A stretch of 21,912 nucleotides of DNA from NCBI GenBank assembly GCA_001969505.1, contig LSSK01001676.1, positions 1 through 21,912 on the forward strand. The letters are read 5' to 3'. Position numbers and translations under genes: made by a program. This DNA comes from Zancudomyces culisetae (taxonomy: Eukaryota > Kickxellomycota > Harpellomycetes > Harpellales > Legeriomycetaceae). The number at the start of each line of letters is the position of its first letter. Within the stretch, counting starts at the first letter, position 1. The notes beneath the pieces were generated by a model, which was given only the letters and a program-made list of their open reading frames with translations, was not told the origin of the DNA and did not search any database. Positions 1 through 9,907 of this stretch are shown here, piece by piece.

Positions 1-970
1 TATCTGTATCTGTGTTTGTATCATTAATTTTTGAATAGTCAGGTGAGGGTCGTGCAGTTGTATCCAGTAGGTACGATTTCTCAATTCCTGTAACTTTTAC
101 AATCCAGTCAATGTAGCTGTATACATGAGTATAATAGTTCGTTTTAGCATTTTCCGGAAGAATAGTTGCACCACTCCCAGATCTACCTGTATTACTCGCG
201 ATACCAACAAGTAAATTAACTTTGTTATTCACGTATGTCAAGGGGCTTCCACTATCACCATTTGCTAAACCTTTATCATTGTTTACTAGTGTACAAACAA
301 CATTTTTGTTATTATCTGACCAGTTGGCATTGGCGTCTTTACAAACACTTGAAGAAGAAGGCGACTGTGCAATTCTGTTTAGTTTTTTGTCTGGTAAATC
401 CGATAGTCCAGTCGAAGTGAGATCCCAACCTGCTGTAACTAGATTCATATCATCCGTTACACTTCCACTGTAAATCGCTACTGGTGTGGCAAATATTTTT
501 GGTATTGTAGTGTTTAACTCGATAGCTGCTATGTCATTTTCTAATGTCACAGGTGAAAAATCGGGATGAACATGCACTCCACGCGTTATAATGTAAGCCA
601 TGGGACTAAAACTTGATGCTCCTGTTCCGATAAAAACTCCTGTAGCGTTAACATATTTTGTGAGCTCACCGTTCTTGTCTGAGAAACAGCTAGCTGCAGT
701 TATTACTATTTTATCAGATATTAATGAAGCATGACACATTCTAGGAGCATCTCCTACGAACGCACTCACGACTTGAATATATGGAAAATCCTCTCTCTTT
801 GCTGATTCCCCATTTAGTATTCTCGCATAGTTAAGATCGCCTGATCCGTTTTGTGGCATGAGTGCATCCAAACCTACATTATCAACTGAGGCGGCATGTG
901 CAGCAGCAATACCTCCAAGTGATAATGTTGTAACAACATGTTTACGGAAAATTTTATTGTTTAATTTCAT
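1..970 (-). CDS. Secreted S1-family (chymotrypsin-fold) serine protease homologue, catalytic His replaced; 3' end outside window
   Basis: The ATG at 970 opens a frame that stays open to base 1, giving 323 codons without a stop. Residues 1-26 look like a signal peptide: a basic start, a hydrophobic stretch and an AHA-A cleavage site. A short propeptide follows, with an activation-like junction R50-ILNG in the place of the usual R-IVGG. The S1 fold is then clear. Cys79 and Cys95 match the Cys42-Cys58 pair, the NDIAAIEL motif holds the catalytic Asp146, the GDSGSPL motif holds the nucleophile Ser240, and the domain ends in the usual helix with YSYIDWI. The TAAHC motif reads TAASC, so the general-base His is Ser94. 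The S1-pocket position (189) reads Gly and the Cys191-Cys220 pair is absent. A Thr/Asp/Ser-rich tail follows the fold and leaves the window. Family membership is sure; catalytic activity is doubtful. It may be a non-enzymatic S1 homologue that binds proteins or inhibitors outside the cell. Confidence 0.9.
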   Translation of the reverse strand, partial: MKLNNKIFRKHVVTTLSLGGIAAAHAASVDNVGLDALMPQNGSGDLNYARILNGESAKREDFPYIQVVSAFVGDAPRMCHASLISDKIVITAASCFSDKNGELTKYVNATGVFIGTGASSFSPMAYIITRGVHVHPDFSPVTLENDIAAIELNTTIPKIFATPVAIYSGSVTDDMNLVTAGWDLTSTGLSDLPDKKLNRIAQSPSSSSVCKDANANWSDNNKNVVCTLVNNDKGLANGDSGSPLTYVNNKVNLLVGIASNTGRSGSGATILPENAKTNYYTHVYSYIDWIVKVTGIEKSYLLDTTARPSPDYSKINDTNTDTD

Positions 971-1090
971 TATTATTATATATCTAGCCTTGTATTTGTC
1001 TTTTGTTAAAACCAATTATGAACAAGTATAATTAGATGTTTTAATACGGAATAACGTGGAATTCAAAAAGAAACACACAGATTTGTTCGG

Positions 1091-1098
1091 CTTATATA
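1091..1098 (-). promoter_or_regulatory. Candidate TATA box of the S1 protease homologue
   Basis: The minus strand reads TATATAAG 121 bases before the ATG at 970. The distance agrees with TATA-like elements before the metallothionein, nucleoporin and membrane-protein genes here. The surroundings are AT-rich, so a chance match is possible. Confidence 0.4.
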
Positions 1099-2488
1099 GT
1101 ATTTCCTACATAATCACAAATGAAATCCATCTAGATCTTACAACTGATTAGAGTCAGAAAAGAATAAAACTTTATGAAACCATTAGTATAGATGAAAATC
1201 AGATTATTTGCTGGAATTGCTAAATCATGTTTACCATCTTTGTTTCATGCAATCAGGCATACTGGACGCGTATTTTTTTTTGTAATTTCGAGCAATCAAA
1301 TCTCAATTTCTAGCAGAGTTCGTAGATTATAAAATACCCATCTTTGCAGATTATTTGTAATATACGTAGATTACTGTAAATATCTGTTGGCCAAACAAAC
1401 ATCTGGCCAATAATATATACCAAGTGATGAGAAAAATATGTTTTGAGAAACACCAAAGCTCAAAACCATGTAATACCCGTACCTCAGAGCAAGTAAAAAT
1501 CATCCAAAAACAGATAGATCTACTGAATAAGTGCACTGGCAATCTTAAAACTTGTCAGGACTGGTAGTTGTAAAAAACGCTAATGCATAGAAAGAAAGAT
1601 GAGCTGTTTTTTTCAGCCTTTGGCTTTATTTTTCAAGAGTACATACCAGTCAGGTGGTATGATATGTGCCACACATTTGATCGACGCTTGTTCCGGTCTA
1701 GTATTGAAGGGTATTCAAGAGGATAGCTAGTGTTATGGTGTTTATGACAGTCCGATTCTGGTACATGTAATATTTGTTAATCCTGTATTTACAAGAGTTT
1801 TTTGTATTCTTGTTTCCATAGATACTAAATTGCTTCCTTTTTTTCTCGTTCAATTTATAAACAGATACTACATAAAACTACAAAAACCCCCTAAATAATA
1901 TCTGCCTACCCAATTTCTTTCTATCTCTACTATGAACTCCATGCTCACCAAGTGTTAATTCAGTGGGATTATTTCTGCTCTGAGCCAATCCAAGACCATT
2001 AACTTGACTTGGTAAATTATTTTCATTGAATTAGAGTGACCATGAGAGCCTACATCGTATTCAAATGTAAATCAAACAGCTGTTTATTTATTCGAACTGC
2101 GTTAATAATGGTGGAGTGGGCTTTGTTATTATAACTTACTGAAAACACATTGATCATGTTGTTTATAAACCGGGTTGAATGGGATATATACACATGTAAA
2201 TGCTGAATGAAAATATTATTCAACCTGAGTTTATTGATTTTAGTATTTCCTACTATTATCATTTAACAAACTATTCTTGAGATCAGCTATTCTTAATGAA
2301 TCAAAATCGTCCCGATTTAACACTGACATATTTCACAACACATTGGATATATCATTTAAGCATTTAAGTACCCCTGGAGAATAGAATAACTTCAAAACAA
2401 AAATACTACTCAAATTGTAGTAAAAAAAAGGATGCTAATAAAAAATAAACAAAAAAATATCAAGAGCTCAGAGTAAAATGGTCTTGGT

Positions 2489-2494
2489 TTTATT
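2489..2494 (-). terminator. Candidate polyadenylation signal of the metallothionein gene
   Basis: The minus strand reads AATAAA about 130 bases after the metallothionein stop codon. The hexamer is common in AT-rich DNA, so this is a position-based guess. Confidence 0.3.
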
Positions 2495-2624
2495 TATAAC
2501 CGTCTGTTATTCTCACCAGTTAGAAAAAATTATGAACCTTTCAATGATGTCAAAGTAAAAGTAGTAAATACATCAACTAAAAACATGTATTGTGCGACAC
2601 ACAACATGACTACTCTATCGCTTT

Positions 2625-3020
2625 TTAACATTTACATCCAGATTCACAGTGGCATTTCTCGCTTTTATTCCCCTTGCATTCACAGGTTGCTTGTTCACAC
2701 TTACATGGGCGCCCACATGTACAACCTTTACCATCTCTGCACTGACATATACTTTTTCCTTCACACTTGCATTCATTCTCCTTGCAGATACACTTTTTAC
2801 CTACTGAACACCTACAGGAGACACTGACCCCCTTATTTTCAGCACAGTTGCACTTTTCAGATTCACAACAACATTTTCCTTCAGAGGTGGCTGAACAACC
2901 TTGTCCCTTCTTGCAGCAGCATTCACAATTTCCAGCCTCACATGAACACCGACCTCCGGGCGTATCTCTGCACTCCCCAATATCTTTGTTGTAGCAGGCC
3001 TTCTTGTCGCATGAACTCAT
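2625..3020 (-). CDS. Cysteine-rich metallothionein-like metal-binding protein, 131 residues
   Basis: The ATG at 3020 gives a 131-residue protein with 33 cysteines, about a quarter of all residues. Lys, Glu, Gly and Ser make up most of the rest; there is one Tyr (10) and one His (124). The first half has CCC clusters (residues 34-36 and 50-52) and a few CxC pairs. The second half is a regular run of nine CxC pairs from residue 69 to the C-terminus, spaced by 3-7 residues. This is the make-up of a metallothionein that binds Cu(I), Zn or Cd through thiolate clusters in the cytosol. Most fungal metallothioneins are much shorter, so this is a long form, perhaps with two cluster domains. The frame stays open upstream without another ATG, so 3020 is the start. 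A TATA-like element lies about 146 bases upstream. The metal cannot be told from sequence. A secreted Cys-rich protein is unlikely because no signal peptide is seen. Confidence 0.88.
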   Translation of the reverse strand: MSSCDKKACYNKDIGECRDTPGGRCSCEAGNCECCCKKGQGCSATSEGKCCCESEKCNCAENKGVSVSCRCSVGKKCICKENECKCEGKSICQCRDGKGCTCGRPCKCEQATCECKGNKSEKCHCESGCKC

Positions 3021-3165
3021 TTTTGTTTCCTTTATTCTGGTTTGTATTGGTCTATTAGCCAAGCTTATTGGTATTATTGTTTTCTTTTTGTATTTAGTAT
3101 GGAATACTAGATGGTTTTATGATTAATACTTTCTTGTTTTTGTTTTTTTTGAGAAAAGTTGTTGA

Positions 3166-3174
3166 CTATTTATA
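3166..3174 (-). promoter_or_regulatory. Candidate TATA box of the metallothionein gene
   Basis: The minus strand reads TATAAATAG, a strong TATA consensus, about 146 bases before the ATG at 3020. Its spacing fits the TATA-like elements before other genes in the window. Confidence 0.5.
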
Positions 3175-3247
3175 CTTTTTTCTTCATTTCTGTTTTTCCT
3201 TGTACACACTCAAGACTTGAATTGTACTTTTATAAAAATAGAAACTT

Positions 3248-3257
3248 ATAAAGCTGA
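3248..3257 (+). promoter_or_regulatory. Possible copper-regulator (Ace1/Amt1-like) site upstream of the metallothionein gene
   Basis: ATAAAGCTGA fits the degenerate yeast Ace1 consensus HTHNNGCTGD and lies about 75 bases beyond the TATA-like box of the metallothionein gene. The consensus is loose and only one copy was noticed, so a chance match is quite possible. Confidence 0.2.
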
Positions 3258-5183
3258 AAAAGTGCATCACACATCTGAGTTGCTTTTACCAAAAATCAAG
3301 TGAGTATATGATTACAAATCATCTAGATACAGTTCTCTTTTTTCATTATATTCATTAAAGTTGCATTTACAAATTCCATCCTGATGCCCAATAGCAAAAA
3401 TGGATCCACTAATATTTTAATTGATTTGTTTTCCTAACTGCTTTATACTTCTGTCATAAGACTTACCACTGCCATTTCTTCTTCCTCCCCATGTCTTATT
3501 TTCGAGTTGCGCTTATTCTGCTATTCGCTACTTTTTAGAACATATCACCGCCGTTTTTTCTCTGAGTACATTTTTTTGGTCATCATAACTTTTATGAAAT
3601 AACAGTTTGCTTTTTTACAAATATATAACCACATTAAACTCTGGCATTAATCCCTCTTTTACTGCATATGTTCCCCCTCCTAAATAAAAACTATTTTAAA
3701 AAGGATATCGTTTCAGCATATTTTTACTCAACCTTTTCCATCACTTTCTCCAACAATATCACTAACCCGTTAGGTTTGTGCCAGATGAATTCAAACTTAC
3801 TATGGAAACTATCGGATATTGTTTGTATTGAGCATATTAACTCCTACAGCGAGAAACAAAAAATAAAAACTGGCAGTTCTAAATTGTTTTTCAGAAATGA
3901 TTTTTAAAAGCGTTAATTTGTTTGGCGTTATCGTTTTAGAACACCGAGTCGTAATTCTTCTACCAAACCACGTTTATTCTCTTAATGTCGGTTTGTTTGT
4001 AGATAGGCACTTCTTCTAACATCAAAACGCTGTTGTAGTTCCTTCTCGATTATTTTCCCCTTTATTCGAACATCCACTAAAGAGTTTTCATATGAGGGTA
4101 TTAGGGCTGCTTAATACTAGCTCGTTCTTTTGGCTTCCGTTTTTTTTTCTTTTCTCCGTTTTCTTTTTTTTCGGACGCTTATCAAATAGCAGAAATGGCT
4201 CAAAAGCTATTGTTCTATATTAACCTTGGAAACACCGCTACAAACCAATGTTCTTTGTTTCTCAATAAATGAGGTAAAAAGTTGGTTCAACAGAATCAAA
4301 AAGGCTAGGGATAAAATGTGTTTGACGACATATTACTGTTCACACGCTCATACACTTTTTATTATAAATGTTTATTCTATTAATCGTGCTATATCTCAGT
4401 TGCTTAAAAATGTTTATAAAATGTCTATTTACTGAAGTACCTATGTATCTCTTAATACATACAGGATAAATAATGTATCAACCAATTATTTTATACTTTT
4501 TACACAGTCTTTTCTTAGCTCTTTCCTCACTATATTTAGATCATTGACGATTACTAACTGAATCTTTTGGTTCATGCTAATTGCTAAAACTTAATCCGTT
4601 CATCACTCTGTCACGATATACAACCCCCTATTTCTTTTACACTAACTATTTGTTTTGTACAATAACTTTACCAAACGAATATAAAGCAACCCAAAAGTTA
4701 CAAGACATAAAACACTAGCAAGGAAATAATCCTGTACATAGTATACCCGATAATTCGCTCTTTACCTGTATAGGTAGTCCATACCCATATAATATTGTTT
4801 CAGGCATATTAAAATGAGTACCACCTCATCTTACACCGCTTTGTACACTTGACTTGATATACCATCAGTATCAGCTACCTTGTTAGTTGTAATATTTAAC
4901 ACTTTTCTAATTGCTCATGCCACTTGTTGAATGTACATCTCAATATCCTGACACTTATTCAAATTCATCCCATCTTGCTTGATAAGATAACTCCAATATT
5001 AATTTATTTTTTTTCTTTAGCGCAACCTAAACATTTTAAATGATATAAACAAACATGTGCTATATTGTATCAAAATATATCCACTCATCTACTGACAATC
5101 CTTCCTATTGACTTTCTAACACGCCTATAAAAATAAAATAATGATAAAATAAAAATAAAAAGTAAATACAATCTTGATAGTCC

Positions 5184-5189
5184 TTTATT
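5184..5189 (-). terminator. Candidate polyadenylation signal of the nucleoporin gene
   Basis: The minus strand reads AATAAA about 42 bases after the nucleoporin stop codon, a usual distance for a 3'-end signal. Confidence 0.4.
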
Positions 5190-5230
5190 TAGTATTTGCA
5201 TAAACTCCCACTACATCAAACTAACCCGAG

Positions 5231-8200
5231 CTAAATAAATGTTCGAAAGTCTGTCAAAAGTGTTTCCAGCAATTTCGTATCAACACGAATAACGTTCTTT
5301 ATGCTTGATGTATTTGATAAACTCTTAACTAGCATCAGTACATCTATTGAACCACGACAACTATCACCAACCAGTGGTTGCGCCGAGACGACTGAATTAA
5401 AATGTTCTGATAATAAATGCAAGTATTCATCAAATATAATGCTAAATATATCAACTGATGAGTCCAAAATAGATGCAGTTCTCTTATCGCCGATAATATT
5501 ATCTGAGATACATTTGTTTATGATTCCTGATAAATCTGATGATTCTAATGACTTGACTGTTGTATTTCTGCGTGGTGTATGCATCAAAGATGATGGCTTG
5601 CTAGTGTTTATTATATCGATAAACGACATTACAATTGCATTGAAGTTGTTTACCAATGTTGACAAGTCGATACCACATTTTAATAAAACCTCGCAAATAA
5701 ATGATTTTTGGTTGGGCAAGGAGGTATGCTTGAATTTGTATATACCAAGTAATACGATCAATATATCTATAGGGAAGCTCGATCTTGAAGGATATAATTC
5801 TGTTGCTAATGAACATAGTTTGCTTGTAACTTTTAAAGAGTTGTTTTCTGAGAATATCAAGTGTGAATATATCTGGATCAACTGCTCAGCATCATAGTAG
5901 TTTGAAAAGCGGTAAATCATCAGAATTTGATCTATCAAGTTAAGGGGTGATGCAAAATCGTTGAATAGGGTGTTTATATCCAAAAACCTTTTGTTCAACT
6001 GTTGAACCTTTTCTTGTAAATTATTGATTTCACAATAATTCAAAATTTCCAATTGTATAATGGCTGCTTCTTTCTTGGCATTTAATTCTTCAAGACTTCC
6101 ATTCAAAGTAGAATCATTTGATGATTTGATACAATTTGCAGCTATACTTAGCAACTCGATTCTGTTATTTAAACCCATTGAGCTTGTTTCATCTGATGCC
6201 AGTTCCTCAAGCACTTTTGATGCTTCACGAAATTCTGAATTATATACTAAATATTTCCATAAAAGCAGTTTCCTATCCACCATATTGCCACTTTCCAAGT
6301 ACCTCCGTACTGACAAACTGTTGTTCTCGATCAGATACTTTTCAAATCTGTTTGAAACCTTACTTTTTCCCAACAAATAGTCACAAAACTTTGTTTTAAA
6401 TTCCTCATTATCCCCATTCAGTATTTCGCTAACCAATTGTTTACTTTCTTCTAAATGTGGTTCAATGATTTTGATTGCCTTTTCATAACACTGATTCTGC
6501 CATATCTTATCCGACTCTCCTACTCCACTCTGTAAACATAAATATACTGCACTGTTTTCGTGTCCTATACTAACCATCTCATCTATAACATACTCAAACC
6601 TATCATTTCCTAAAAGTTTGGCACTATCCTTAAGCAATTGTGCACTTTCTTCCACCAATGCTTGTACCTCTTTAACATTCCTGCTAATACTTCCTCCTTG
6701 TTTCTCTGCAAATATTCCCTTTGCTACAGCCAAGTATTCAAGTGCTCGAATCAATTTCAATTCTCTGACGTTGATATAATCGCTACACTTTGATTCTAAA
6801 CTTTGACTTATCCGAAGCCCATCATTGGTTGCAGTTGTAACACTACTAGTCATACTGATTAGCATTTGCATAATGTTCTCTTTTGTTTCTTTGTTTGATA
6901 CTAGTTCTTTAAAACTAATTGCTTGTAATCTCTCCATTTCTTTAGTTTGATTAGCTAGATTCTTGTTTTTATCAATGATTTCTATAAAATCAATGCTCTG
7001 GATTATCATATTATTGACTATTCTCAATGCTTGCATAAACTCTCCTTGAATACTCCCAAGTTTGTTCCCATCTGTTATTATATCTTGTAATCCATTTAAT
7101 TTGTTTTGAATCGCTTTTAGTTTTGGCATATCTGTACCATTAAACACTTTGCTTTCCCAAATGTCCATAACAAGCTCTGCTATATACTTTGCTATCCCTT
7201 CAACCTGGGGTCCCAAATTTCCACTATATACTCCTTCGTAATTCCCATAAAATATATCCTTTACACTTATCAAACTTTTGTATCCGACTCCGCGTCTTTG
7301 TCTCTCTATCTCCTTCATGGTTATAATCTCTACCATCATTTTCAATAGCTCTGTTACTCCAAATTCTTCTACCAGCCTTACCACCACTCTATCCTGTGCA
7401 TTTCCGCTACTTATAATCCATATTACCATATCCAACGTTTGTTTCTTATTCAAAATCACCACCCCATTATTGGTCAGGATACCGTACTTATAATTAGGAA
7501 TCATTTCTACCACATCCCATGCCGCTCCAAATAGTTTTGTAATAAATCTATACTCAACTAGGCTTGTTTTACCATTACTAACAACATGTTGTCTCATTTT
7601 AATCGGATCCTCAAACCCAGATATCAACATTGACTCTGTTCCTTCCAATGCTGCACATATAAATTCTTTGTTTCCCACAAATCCCCGGGATATATTTCGA
7701 TCCTCTTGATCTAATCGAATATGAATCAGTTCCAATGTCTTTGGTTGTTGCCGTTGTTGGCCATTACTATAAATTCGGTCCATTCTTGAGTATACTGAGA
7801 AATATATTCGATCTCCCTTTGATGTTAACCCTACCAGGTTTATTTTGTTGTTTCCGTTTATAGTAAACAGCTTAATGATTTTAAAATTCTTTGCATTTTT
7901 CCTTGCAAATACTGGACACATTATTGACCCTGTACTATAAATGTTTTCATTTTTTATCACCATATTATACTCATCTCTGTTGTTTCCCAAATATACCAAC
8001 TCAATACTACTATCCTCTCCTAGTTTATATAGTATTCCTCTATCATCATCCAATAAAAGTGATGCTGTTGTAACTTTGTTATTTATTTTAAACATTGCTG
8101 GGACATAACTTTCTATCATTGTTTGACTTTTGTTGATCATTCGTATCTTTTTTGTAAGCCATCCTTCATTAGCTTGGTACTCAATTTCATATACATTTCC

Positions 8201-8797
8201 ATCCGTCCCTCCCAAAAATATTCGTCCATTTTTGCTACCAACTATCGAGGTTATTCCTATGTTGTTGGTGTTTATTCTTAAATTTGTTTCATATAATTTG
8301 ATTTCTCCTGATTTTCCTGTGCCCCCGTGTTCCTTGTACTCAAGTGCAAGTAAAAATACTTCCAAAGGCGTCACAATTACCAAAACATGTTTGATTTCTT
8401 CACCAAACACTCCCTGCTTTGCTGGGACAAGCCCCACACATGTTATCACTTGTTCCTGATCTTCATATGTATATACCTCTTTCCCCTCCTCATATTCCCA
8501 CAAAAATAATCTATGATCAATGGTAATATACGCCCGTTTAATCTGTGGAAATAGTCCCATAAAACATCGGCTTTCTTTTAAGTCGTATTTGTTGATTATT
8601 GATTTCGGAAGTTGAGTGATTTTTTCTGTTTTAAAGCCTTCCCAATTGTATGCCAATGGTTCTGAGTAATCACAAGAACTGGAACTAGTGAGAAGTACAT
8701 CCAAATTTGGTTCTTTTCGTTTTTCTTCTACAGCTTGGTCCACAATCCTTCTTCCCACTTTAAGCCATTCTTGTGAGATATTAACATTTGTATCCAT
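5231..8797 (-). CDS. NUP170: Nucleoporin of the Nup155/Nup170/Nup157 family
   Basis: This uninterrupted 1188-residue frame codes for an inner-ring scaffold nucleoporin of the nuclear pore complex. The N-terminal beta-propeller is recognised with confidence. Residues near 79-105 read MGLFPQIKRAYITIDHRLFL and then WEYEEG, matching the family signature of metazoan Nup155 and yeast Nup170. The later NGRIFLGGTDGNVYEIEYQA block is the next conserved strand set. From about residue 480 onward the sequence turns into the helical solenoid typical of the family. In known members it contacts Nup53/Nup59-type partners, Nup188/Nup192 and the pore membrane. Human Nup155 has about 1390 residues and yeast Nup170 about 1500, so this protein is about 200-300 shorter, with the loss mainly in the solenoid. 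The stop is clean and followed by AATAAA. The ATG at 8797 sits right before the conserved helix EWLKVGRRIVDQAVEEKR, which supports the start. Confidence 0.95.
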   Translation of the reverse strand: MDTNVNISQEWLKVGRRIVDQAVEEKRKEPNLDVLLTSSSSCDYSEPLAYNWEGFKTEKITQLPKSIINKYDLKESRCFMGLFPQIKRAYITIDHRLFLWEYEEGKEVYTYEDQEQVITCVGLVPAKQGVFGEEIKHVLVIVTPLEVFLLALEYKEHGGTGKSGEIKLYETNLRINTNNIGITSIVGSKNGRIFLGGTDGNVYEIEYQANEGWLTKKIRMINKSQTMIESYVPAMFKINNKVTTASLLLDDDRGILYKLGEDSSIELVYLGNNRDEYNMVIKNENIYSTGSIMCPVFARKNAKNFKIIKLFTINGNNKINLVGLTSKGDRIYFSVYSRMDRIYSNGQQRQQPKTLELIHIRLDQEDRNISRGFVGNKEFICAALEGTESMLISGFEDPIKMRQHVVSNGKTSLVEYRFITKLFGAAWDVVEMIPNYKYGILTNNGVVILNKKQTLDMVIWIISSGNAQDRVVVRLVEEFGVTELLKMMVEIITMKEIERQRRGVGYKSLISVKDIFYGNYEGVYSGNLGPQVEGIAKYIAELVMDIWESKVFNGTDMPKLKAIQNKLNGLQDIITDGNKLGSIQGEFMQALRIVNNMIIQSIDFIEIIDKNKNLANQTKEMERLQAISFKELVSNKETKENIMQMLISMTSSVTTATNDGLRISQSLESKCSDYINVRELKLIRALEYLAVAKGIFAEKQGGSISRNVKEVQALVEESAQLLKDSAKLLGNDRFEYVIDEMVSIGHENSAVYLCLQSGVGESDKIWQNQCYEKAIKIIEPHLEESKQLVSEILNGDNEEFKTKFCDYLLGKSKVSNRFEKYLIENNSLSVRRYLESGNMVDRKLLLWKYLVYNSEFREASKVLEELASDETSSMGLNNRIELLSIAANCIKSSNDSTLNGSLEELNAKKEAAIIQLEILNYCEINNLQEKVQQLNKRFLDINTLFNDFASPLNLIDQILMIYRFSNYYDAEQLIQIYSHLIFSENNSLKVTSKLCSLATELYPSRSSFPIDILIVLLGIYKFKHTSLPNQKSFICEVLLKCGIDLSTLVNNFNAIVMSFIDIINTSKPSSLMHTPRRNTTVKSLESSDLSGIINKCISDNIIGDKRTASILDSSVDIFSIIFDEYLHLLSEHFNSVVSAQPLVGDSCRGSIDVLMLVKSLSNTSSIKNVIRVDTKLLETLLTDFRTFI

Positions 8798-8911
8798 CTT
8801 CAGGGTATGTTGATGGGTTGGTGTGTTGGTATGTTAGTTTGTGTATCTGGCTTTGCACTTGCACTTGTACTTATCTTGACTTTTGTATATTAGATGTTAT
8901 CAGGATTTGCG

Positions 8912-8917
8912 CTTATA
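8912..8917 (-). promoter_or_regulatory. Candidate TATA-like element of the nucleoporin gene
   Basis: The minus strand reads AAATATAAGC about 115 bases before the nucleoporin ATG. The match is weak on its own and is listed because the distance resembles that of the other genes. Confidence 0.25.
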
Positions 8918-9398
8918 TTTTTCTTTGTGCTCTCGTATTTCCTTTTGTTTCCACCTCCGTTGGTCGCAATAATCTGATCCAGGTACTATTTTTTTTACCT
9001 TTTGATGTTTATTATTCACGCTTTTGTGTTTGAGGTAAAAGAATTAGAGATTTGTATTCAAAGGAATGAGTATGAAAATCCACAAAGAATCTCGCGTTTT
9101 TTCCTAGTAAAACCAAAAAACAGCGCAAAAAAAGAGGGACAAAAAGCAGCAAAAAAAAACAAAAAAGTATAAACAATGGCTTTTTATTGGCGGAGCTCGT
9201 AAAAACAACAACCTACAAAAAAAAATTTTTTTTCTCCAGTTCAAAATACACAACATTTTCTCTGCTAAGGCTATTTTTTCTCTTTCCACAAATATACTAA
9301 TCCAAATACTGAGTTACAGACTTCACCTGACTCCAAGGGCCAAAATGACATTACTCCTAATTAACAACCATACATTTTATAGTAGTAATCTATTGTAT

Positions 9399-9418
9399 TG
9401 ATGTGATGTGATGTGATA
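9399..9418. repeat. Short GATGT tandem repeat
   Basis: About four copies of the pentamer GATGT/TGATG lie in tandem in the region upstream of the nucleoporin gene. It is a simple repeat without evident role. Confidence 0.6.
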
Positions 9419-9907
9419 TGCAATAGTTGGATATTTAGTGTGTATATAATGTAAATCAGTAATTATTAAAAGGGAAGTGTAAGATGATGCGTTATATGTC
9501 TTATTCAATAATTAGTACTCATAATATCTTTTATTCATTCCCATCCATCCATCTGCGTTTATCAAACTGTATCTAATAACACACACTTATATCCTTGTAG
9601 AAACCCCTATTACGCTCTAAACTCATATCTACACATCCATGATGCTAGCTTGTATAAAAATCAATATAGACGTTAAATACTATATCATTTCTAGTGTATT
9701 ATTTGGTATATACAGCCGATCCTATTAAAATTACCCATACTTTTTTTTAATCGAATACAACACACTGCAGCAGAATTGTGTAGTAGAATATATTATTCTA
9801 CTGTATATACACATACTAACTATGCTATCCACTTGCAGGCAGATATTCATAATAACAAACATTATAAAAACCCAACAATTCATACATGAGCCATTGTATT
9901 CTATACT

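Larger units (their letters stand above)
971..2624. other. Intergenic stretch without a recognised gene
   Basis: This 1.65-kb AT-rich stretch lies between the start of the protease homologue and the stop of the metallothionein gene. It should hold the protease promoter at its left end and the metallothionein 3' region at its right end. The short open frames of 60-80 codons on both strands show no domain, no low-complexity coding pattern and no good start context. I found no tRNA-like A and B boxes and no repeat. Confidence 0.6.
3021..5230. other. Intergenic stretch; metallothionein promoter and nucleoporin 3' flank
   Basis: This 2.2-kb AT-rich stretch holds the metallothionein promoter on its left side and the nucleoporin 3' flank on its right. 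The forward frames at 3668-3907 and 4226-4435 code for nothing I recognise and use start codons in poor context. There is a pyrimidine-rich run near 4136-4170. No RNA gene, transposon end or long repeat was recognised. Confidence 0.55.

Noticed and set aside
222-473. 83-codon forward frame at the left end
   Set aside because: It is antisense to the S1 protease homologue, whose motifs are unmistakable.
3021-3062. Upstream extension of the metallothionein by 14 residues
   Set aside because: It would need a TTG start; the first ATG in frame is at 3020, right before the Cys-rich sequence.
5301-5897. 198-codon forward frame inside the nucleoporin gene
   Set aside because: It lies wholly antisense to a sure coding region and shows no domain; long shadow frames are expected there.
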